This document shows, piece by piece, positions 5,529-12,404 of a stretch of DNA of 12,404 bases (its first letter is position 1; every line of letters starts with the position of its first letter). The stretch spans positions 1-12,404 of the forward strand of contig JACMIV010000347.1 of assembly GCA_014380965.1 (NCBI GenBank). The letters are read 5' to 3'. A program made the translations under genes and the position numbers. A model generated the notes under the pieces. It saw nothing but the letters and a program-made list of their open reading frames with translations, was not told where the DNA came from and did no database searches. The DNA comes from Rhizobiaceae bacterium. GTDB taxonomy: Bacteria > Pseudomonadota > Alphaproteobacteria > Rhizobiales > Rhizobiaceae.

Positions 5529-7244
5529 ATGAAACGAGCCGCCTGCCCCCGCATGTCGACGCTGTCCCCACTCGCCAAATCCGGCATCCCTCTCCGTCTT
5601 GGCACCCAGCGGGGAACGGAGCGGCTCTATCTCGCCGGTGGAATCGCAATTGCTTTAACTGTCCTGCTGCCGATCGTGGCGCTCGCCGTCATCGCCGTAT
5701 CGGGGACGGCGGCCAACTGGTCGCATCTGGCGCAGACGATCCTGCCGGAAGCTGCGCGCGTCACCCTCCTCCTGATGCTCGGCATCGCGCTGGTGGCGGG
5801 ATCGACGGGCGTCGTCACGGCCTGGCTCGTCGCGAGCTTCCAATTTCCCGGCCGCGGCCTGTTCGCCTGGGCGCTGGTCCTGCCGCTGGCGGTGCCGACC
5901 TATATCGCTGCCTACGGCTTCAACGAATTCCTGCATTTCACGGGGCCGGTGCAGACGGGCATCCGCGCGCTGTTCGGTTTTTCCACACGACGCGACTACT
6001 GGTTTCCCGAGATCCGTTCGCTAGGAGGCGCGATCTTCATCCTCTCGGCAGTGCTCTATCCCTACATTTTCCTCACCGTGCGGATGGTCTTCCTCATGCA
6101 GGGGCGCAAGGTCGGGGATGTCGCGCGCACGCTCGGCGCCACGCGCGCGGCGGTGTTCTTCAAGGTGCTGCTCCCCATGGCGCGGCCGGCGATCGCCATC
6201 GGCGTCGCGCTCGCGCTGATGGAGGCGATCAACGACATCGGCGCCGTCGAGTTTCTCGGCGTCCGCACGCTCACCTTCGCCGTCTACTCGACATGGCTGA
6301 ACCGCGGCGACCTGCAGGGGGCGACGCAGATCGCGCTGATGATGCTCGGCGTCATCGTCCTCCTCGTCGTCGTCGAGCGCCTCGCGCGACGGCAACAGCG
6401 CTACAGCGTCCACCGCGGGGACAGGCCGCAGAAGGGCCGCGAGGCGCTGAGAGGGGCGAAGGCTGCGCTAGCCGTCGCCGCCTGCCTGCTTCCGATCGCC
6501 TTCGGTTTCGGCATCCCCTTCGCCGTTCTGCTCGGCTTCGCGCTGCAGCGGCTGGAACAAGCCAGCGACCCGCAGCTCTGGCGGGCCCTCTGGCACACGG
6601 TGGCGATGGCTTCCGCCACGGGCGTCGTCACCGTCGCTGCCGGCTTCATGATGGCCTACGGCATCCGCCTCACGCAGTCGCGCCGGCTGTCGGCACTCGT
6701 TCGGATGGGGGCGCTTGGCTATGCGGTGCCGGGAACGGTGCTCGCCATCGGCATCCTCATCCCGCTTGCGGCCTTCGACAACGCAGTGGACGCGGCGCTG
6801 CGCTCGTCTTTCGGCATTTCGAGCGGGCTATTCCTGTCCGGCTCGGGCTTTGCCATCGTCTATGCCTGCTCGGTGCGCTTCATGGCGATGGGGCACGGCG
6901 CGATCGAGAGCGGCTTTTCCAAGCTCTCCCCGCATCTCGACATGGCCGCCCGCACGCTCGGCCGCGGCCCCGGCGGGACGATGCGCGAGATCCTCCTGCC
7001 GCTGATGCGCCCTGCTCTCCTGACGAGCTTCCTCCTGGTCTTCGTCGACTCGACCAAGGAATTGTCCGCGACGATCCTGCTGCGTCCGTTCGACTTCGAG
7101 ACGCTGGCGACCTTCGTCTATACCCAAGCCTCCCGCAGTGCGTTTGAGGACGGGGCGCTTGCGGCGCTCCTCATCGTCGTGACGGGCATCGTGCCGGTGG
7201 TGCTGCTGACGCGGACGATCATGGCGGACGGGCGAGAGGGTTAG
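5529..7244 (+). CDS. fbpB: Fe(3+) ABC transporter permease, fused two-domain type
   Basis: The 571-residue inner-membrane protein fuses two binding-protein-dependent permease domains, as FbpB/SfuB proteins do. It carries many hydrophobic segments, the first at about 35-58. Each half has the cytoplasmic EAA loop that docks the ATPase. The first is at about 200-221 (RTLGATRAAVFFKVLLPMAR) and the second at about 475-496 (RTLGRGPGGTMREILLPLMR). The linker between halves (about 284-311) is basic. Its partner is FbpA, encoded 72 bases upstream. ATG 5529 has a weak GAGAA site; GTG or ATG codons nearby, such as ATG 5553, are possible starts. No FbpC ATPase gene follows, because the next gene is convergent, so the ATPase must be encoded elsewhere or shared. 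Confidence 0.93.
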   Translation: MKRAACPRMSTLSPLAKSGIPLRLGTQRGTERLYLAGGIAIALTVLLPIVALAVIAVSGTAANWSHLAQTILPEAARVTLLLMLGIALVAGSTGVVTAWLVASFQFPGRGLFAWALVLPLAVPTYIAAYGFNEFLHFTGPVQTGIRALFGFSTRRDYWFPEIRSLGGAIFILSAVLYPYIFLTVRMVFLMQGRKVGDVARTLGATRAAVFFKVLLPMARPAIAIGVALALMEAINDIGAVEFLGVRTLTFAVYSTWLNRGDLQGATQIALMMLGVIVLLVVVERLARRQQRYSVHRGDRPQKGREALRGAKAALAVAACLLPIAFGFGIPFAVLLGFALQRLEQASDPQLWRALWHTVAMASATGVVTVAAGFMMAYGIRLTQSRRLSALVRMGALGYAVPGTVLAIGILIPLAAFDNAVDAALRSSFGISSGLFLSGSGFAIVYACSVRFMAMGHGAIESGFSKLSPHLDMAARTLGRGPGGTMREILLPLMRPALLTSFLLVFVDSTKELSATILLRPFDFETLATFVYTQASRSAFEDGALAALLIVVTGIVPVVLLTRTIMADGREG

Positions 7245-7278
7245 GGTCCGGCACCAGTTTCCCTCCAGATATCGAATT

Positions 7279-7665
7279 TCAGACGAAACGGACGGGGCTT
7301 CCGTACTCAGCCATCTTCGCATCTGCGGTCACAAGCAGGGCGCCTTCCGTTCTCGCCTGAGCAATCAGGAGACGGTCGAAGGGGTCCTTGTTTAGAAGCG
7401 GCAGATCCTCGACCGCGAGCGCATGGTTGCCGAGAACAGGTAGTTCCTCAAAGTAGTTGGCCAGCAAGCCGCGGCGAAGAACGCGGGGGTCGACATGGAA
7501 ACTCGCTTGGTCGAGCCCCTTCTTGATAGCGAGTTCCCAGAGACGGACGGTGCTGAAGAGGTAGCGGTTCTCGGGGTCGCTCAGCATATCGCGGGCCTTG
7601 GGGGAGAGCCTCTCCGATTGGCTGGAAAGCCAGATCAAAATGTGCGCATCAAGGAGCAGAATCAT
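7279..7665 (-). CDS. vapC: PIN-domain toxin, VapC family
   Basis: This 128-residue protein has the PIN ribonuclease fold of type II toxins, which cut RNA using metal ions. The acidic residues are in place: Asp6 (LLLDAHILIW), Glu44 (RLWELAIKKG), Asp97 in KDPFDRLLIAQA and Asp115 (LVTADAKM). The active site therefore looks intact. The DAHILIW and KDPFDR forms are typical of the subgroup paired with Phd/YefM-like antitoxins. The start at 7665 follows GAAGG within the end of the antitoxin gene, and the ATG directly before it is too close to that site. The two genes overlap by 17 bases, the usual translational coupling. GC content is lower than in the neighbouring genes, suggesting acquisition. Confidence 0.9.
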   Translation of the reverse strand: MILLLDAHILIWLSSQSERLSPKARDMLSDPENRYLFSTVRLWELAIKKGLDQASFHVDPRVLRRGLLANYFEELPVLGNHALAVEDLPLLNKDPFDRLLIAQARTEGALLVTADAKMAEYGSPVRFV

Positions 7666-7906
7666 CATCACCTTCGAAAAGAGCAACGATCTCATGCTCA
7701 TAAAGGCGGTCGAAATCATCTGGAACCTGAAACTCGCCTTTCAGGAAATCGAAACGTCGCGCCTTTAGCGGCTCCACCGGGTCAAGCGCGGTCACCTTGG
7801 CGATGGGTCGCCCTGCCTTGGCGATGATGAAGGCCTCGCCCATCGCGGCCTCCTCCACGAGGCGGGAAAGATGGGTCTTCGCTTTATGGATGTTGATCGT
7901 TCGCAT
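7649..7906 (-). CDS. Antitoxin, Phd/YefM family, partner of VapC
   Basis: This 85-residue protein begins MRTINIHKAKTHLSRLVEEA and continues GEAFIIAKAGRPIAKVTAL, the classic Phd/YefM DNA-binding domain (about 1-45). The acidic C-terminal tail (about 55-85, ending EGDDDSAP) would wrap and inhibit the PIN toxin. Such antitoxins also repress their own promoter together with the toxin. ATG 7906 is preceded by AGGGG on the minus strand at 6-7 bases. The upstream gap (7907-7980) is AT-rich and probably holds the autoregulated promoter, though I could not define convincing hexamers. Some annotations would call it VapB. Confidence 0.88.
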   Translation of the reverse strand: MRTINIHKAKTHLSRLVEEAAMGEAFIIAKAGRPIAKVTALDPVEPLKARRFDFLKGEFQVPDDFDRLYEHEIVALFEGDDDSAP

Positions 7907-7980
7907 CCGAAGCCCCTATTCAAACTACGTCCGTTTAGTCTATTTCGCGGATGATGCGACTTGAAGCCACTACGGCCGGT

Positions 7981-9921
<1,941 letters not shown>

Positions 9922-10105
9922 CGTTCGACTCCCGCCGCGCCTTCGCCTTGGTGGTGCCACGACAGCCAGCGAGAGGCAACGGCGCGGGAAGGCCGACAAG
10001 CACGCGCCGGGGAGTGACTTTGCAACTCTTTCGAAGTCCGGATAGGCTTGAGCAGGAGCTATGTCGCGTGCACCTTGTACGGCGCTGATTCCCGCGGAAG
10101 GTCTA

Positions 10106-10125
10106 CTCGGCTTATGATTGCCGAG
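10106..10125 (+). promoter_or_regulatory. Inverted repeat enclosing a -10-like TATGAT
   Basis: CTCGGC (10106-10111) and GCCGAG (10120-10125) are inverse complements flanking TTATGATT, which contains TATGAT, a good -10 match. The repeat lies 67 bases before the AsmA gene start. A repressor bound here would cover the promoter. The -35 region is poor. The rest of the 270-base divergent gap (9922-10191) shows no gene. Confidence 0.3.
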
Positions 10126-10178
10126 AGGTTGCCGACCCTGCATCGGATTGCCGGAACTTTAGTACCCCCATCATCTCC

Positions 10179-10184
10179 AAGAGG
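10179..10184 (+). promoter_or_regulatory. Ribosome-binding site deciding the AsmA gene start
   Basis: AAGAGG is 7 bases before GTG 10192 but only one base before ATG 10186, so the GTG is the better start. Confidence 0.6.
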
Positions 10185-10191
10185 TATGTTC

Positions 10192-12135
10192 GTGACGGCA
10201 GGCTTCGTCCGCAGTGACGAGACAGGGGGCGGCCGGAAAGGACCGCGCAGGCGCCGGGGCCTCGCCATCCTCGGTCTTCTCGTCCTGCTGCTGGCGGTCG
10301 GCGGGGCTGTCCTGTTCTGGAACCTTGCCCTCCAGGCCGAGGCGGCGAGAGACGACATCGAGGCAAGGCTTGCCGAACTCACGGGGCTGTCGGTGCGCGT
10401 CGAGGGCAAGGCGGGCTTTACGCTCTTGCCGCGCACGCAGCTCTCCCTCACCGACATACGCATCGGTTCCCCTGGCAACGTAGCCTCTGGGACTCAGGCG
10501 GAAGACGCGATCTTGCGGATCGACGCGCTCGTCGCCGATCTCGATCTTCTACCCGCGCTTCTCGGCACGACGCGGGTCAAGCGGCTTTCCATCATTGGTC
10601 CCGAATTGCTGTCGGGCGCCCAGTTCATCGGCGGCTCGGCAGCGACGGAAGCGGAGGGTCCGAGCGGCAAGACGGTTCGGGTCATCTCGGCGGCGGACGG
10701 GGCGGGCGCGGAGAGTGCGACCGCCGACGCCTATCGCCGGATGTCCGCCTATCTCGGCGCCTTCCTGTCGCGTTTCGAGGATCTGCGGGCGCTCGAAATC
10801 CGCGAGGGCGTCTTCCGGATGTCCCGGCGCTCCGGCCCCTCGGGCATCAGCAATGCCAACATCCTCGTCTCCTGGCCTTCGAAGGCGGCGGCGGCACGGC
10901 TTTCCGGAACCTATGTCTGGAACGGCCAGCCAACCGACATCGATCTCACACTCGCCGAGCCGCTCGCCTTCCTCGCCGGCGAGCCGAGCGGCATCGACCT
11001 CGACCTTTCCTCGCCCGCGCTCACTGTCGGATTTGCGGGCGACGGATCGACAGCCGGCGCCGGGCGCTTCGCCGGCCGGCTCCGCGTGGCGACGCCCTCG
11101 CTGACCCGATCGATCCGGTGGCTCGGGAACCCCCGAGCCGCGCTTCCCGACATCGGCGCCATGTCGATCGAGGCAACGCTCGACGGCTACGGGCGCAATC
11201 TGGCACTGCGCGATGCCTCGGTCTCGCTCGATGGATTTGCCGGGGAAGGCGCTGTCGAGATGCTGATGCCGGCAGGAGGTAAGCCTTCGGTCGGAGGAAC
11301 GCTTGCCTTCGAGCGCCTCGACCTCACAGGCTTTGCAGAGGCTGTCGCTCCCTTCCCGACTCTCCCCTTCGACTTCCAGCGAACAATCTCCGTCGCCTTT
11401 CTCGATCACCTCGATCTCGATCTGCGCCTGTCGGCGGCAAGCGGCGGGATCGGCACGCTGCCGATCGACAACCTCGCCGCGACGATGAAATTCAAGGACG
11501 GCGTCGGAACGGTGGATATCGGCGATTCCAGCCTTCTCGGTGGGCGCGGGCAGGCGCGCCTTTCCATCGACAGCCGCACCGCAACCCCTCGCATCGTCGG
11601 CTTTGCCAGCGCAAAAGGCGTGGACGCGGCACGGCTCCTCAAGGCGATCGGCGTCGAGACCGTCGCCGTCTCCGGCACCTCCGACGTCAGCGCCGAGATC
11701 GACGCGCCCGTGACCCGGTGGACCGATCTCCTCCAGCGCAACCGGATGACGCTGACCGTCTCCGCCCGGTCGGGTGCCTTGAGCGGGTTCGATCCGGACG
11801 TCTTCCTCGGCTCGGGGACGCGCCCCTTCGCGCTTGCCACCGAGCCGACCTCGATTCCTTTCGAAAGCCTGCGGGCCAAGCTCTCGACTTCTGGTCCACT
11901 CGTCTCGCTCGACCGGGTGACCTTGACGGGAGCTGCCGGGGAGTTCGTCGCCTCGGGAGACCTCTCGACCGCCACGAACGAGGTCAACGTGTCCGGTTCC
12001 TTCGTCCCGGCTAAGAGCCCCGCAGCCGGGCCGGCGGCAAACTCCTTAGCAACCTCTCAATCCATAGGGTTCACATTGCAGGGGAAATGGCCGCGGCCGA
12101 GCGTCACCTCGGGCCTGCCGATCGAGCCGATCTGA
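10192..12135 (+). CDS. AsmA family protein
   Basis: The 647-residue protein has a basic N-terminus (about 15-22, RKGPRRRR), one membrane anchor (about 24-43, LAILGLLVLLLAVGGAVLFW) and a long periplasmic part. After the anchor comes the AsmA signature: a helix with ARDDIEARLAELTG, then LSVRVEGKAGFTLLPRTQLS and LTDIRIG. The remainder is rich in alternating beta-strand patterns, ending with a repeated AsmA-like region (VGTVDIGDSSLLGGRGQARL). Family members are inner-membrane proteins with periplasmic beta-rich bridges implicated in outer-membrane assembly or lipid transport. The exact cargo is unknown here. I use GTG 10192 because of the ribosome-binding site; ATG 10186 would add two residues. 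An upstream open frame to 10048 lacks family similarity. Confidence 0.85.
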   Translation: MTAGFVRSDETGGGRKGPRRRRGLAILGLLVLLLAVGGAVLFWNLALQAEAARDDIEARLAELTGLSVRVEGKAGFTLLPRTQLSLTDIRIGSPGNVASGTQAEDAILRIDALVADLDLLPALLGTTRVKRLSIIGPELLSGAQFIGGSAATEAEGPSGKTVRVISAADGAGAESATADAYRRMSAYLGAFLSRFEDLRALEIREGVFRMSRRSGPSGISNANILVSWPSKAAAARLSGTYVWNGQPTDIDLTLAEPLAFLAGEPSGIDLDLSSPALTVGFAGDGSTAGAGRFAGRLRVATPSLTRSIRWLGNPRAALPDIGAMSIEATLDGYGRNLALRDASVSLDGFAGEGAVEMLMPAGGKPSVGGTLAFERLDLTGFAEAVAPFPTLPFDFQRTISVAFLDHLDLDLRLSAASGGIGTLPIDNLAATMKFKDGVGTVDIGDSSLLGGRGQARLSIDSRTATPRIVGFASAKGVDAARLLKAIGVETVAVSGTSDVSAEIDAPVTRWTDLLQRNRMTLTVSARSGALSGFDPDVFLGSGTRPFALATEPTSIPFESLRAKLSTSGPLVSLDRVTLTGAAGEFVASGDLSTATNEVNVSGSFVPAKSPAAGPAANSLATSQSIGFTLQGKWPRPSVTSGLPIEPI

Positions 12136-12202
12136 CGCGCGCCCTCGTTCGCGTCGGGCGCCGGTCATGGGTGTTCGGCCGATTAGCAACCGGGGTCCTG
12201 CA

Positions 12203-12404
12203 ATGCCATCACTTTTGGATCAGCATCTTGCCGGCCATCGGGCCAGGGTCGCAGCAGTCGCTGCGGCAGTGGCACTGCTCCTCATCGCCCTGCCCTCTCC
12301 GGTAAAGGCGGAGGATCGTCCGGAAAGCGGGTCGATCACGCGATTTCGCGATCAGAACGGCCCCGCATTCGCAAATGGTGGCGGAAACCGGTTCGATCCA
12401 TTGG
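12203..12404 (+). CDS. Exported protein of unknown function, 5' part only
   Basis: Sixty-seven codons are visible before the window ends. ATG 12203 is preceded by GGGG at about 6 bases. The sequence has a basic start (MPSLLDQHLAGHRARV), a hydrophobic core (about 17-32, rich in Ala, Val and Leu) and a likely cleavage after PVKA near residue 36. The mature part begins EDRPESGSITRFRDQNGP and turns glycine- and asparagine-rich. It therefore looks secreted or periplasmic. I do not recognise the family. It lies 67 bases after the AsmA gene on the same strand and may be co-transcribed. Confidence 0.6.
   Translation, partial: MPSLLDQHLAGHRARVAAVAAAVALLLIALPSPVKAEDRPESGSITRFRDQNGPAFANGGGNRFDPL

Noticed and set aside
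4868..7147. Very long plus-strand frame of 759 codons across fbpA and fbpB
   Set aside because: It runs out of frame through two recognised genes and encodes Arg/Ala/Asp-rich nonsense, so it is a shadow caused by GC bias.
7907..7980. Promoter of the toxin-antitoxin pair
   Set aside because: TTCAAG with TAGACT at 17 bases is the best pair on the minus strand, but both hexamers are too weak to list.

Overview
The window is high-GC DNA from an alphaproteobacterium, most likely of the Hyphomicrobiales/Rhizobiales. The evidence is a DUF1013/TrcR gene and a DUF1465/RcdA gene, both alphaproteobacterial cell-cycle families, plus an Irr-type (ICE) palindrome in front of an iron-uptake gene. I recognise nine complete protein genes and one gene cut by the right edge. 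There are no rRNA or tRNA genes, CRISPR arrays, insertion sequences or phage genes.

Layout. Bases 1-267 hold no recognisable gene. A short-chain dehydrogenase (268-1047, +) converges on trcR (1228-1944, -), with a long perfect palindrome between them. Upstream of trcR on the same strand is a PIG3-type quinone oxidoreductase (2126-3160, -). Its promoter region appears to be divergent with a candidate small RNA (about 3267-3368, +) that ends in a strong intrinsic terminator. Then come rcdA (3465-4094, +), an AT-rich control region with two Irr-like boxes (4248-4280), and the iron operon fbpA-fbpB (4407-7244, +). A low-GC Phd/VapC-type toxin-antitoxin pair (7279-7906, -) follows, then acetoacetate-CoA ligase (7981-9921, -). 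A divergent AsmA-family gene (10192-12135, +) comes next, and the window ends inside a gene for an exported protein (12203 onward, +).

How the parts relate. TrcR and RcdA both belong to the CtrA cell-cycle world: RcdA is a ClpXP adaptor for CtrA destruction, and TrcR is a predicted DNA-binding regulator. The DNA between pig3 and rcdA carries several TTAA(C) half-sites of the CtrA type. FbpA and FbpB form the periplasmic and membrane parts of a ferric-iron ABC importer. The ATPase subunit is not encoded here, so it must come from elsewhere. The toxin-antitoxin pair looks acquired. Acetoacetate-CoA ligase and the dehydrogenase are ordinary metabolic genes, and AsmA is an envelope gene.

I did not find a convincing undescribed multi-gene system. 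The most interesting signals are regulatory: the tandem Irr-like boxes, the putative small RNA whose terminator loop is an anti-Shine-Dalgarno CCTCCC, and a GTTAAC site shared by two divergent promoters.
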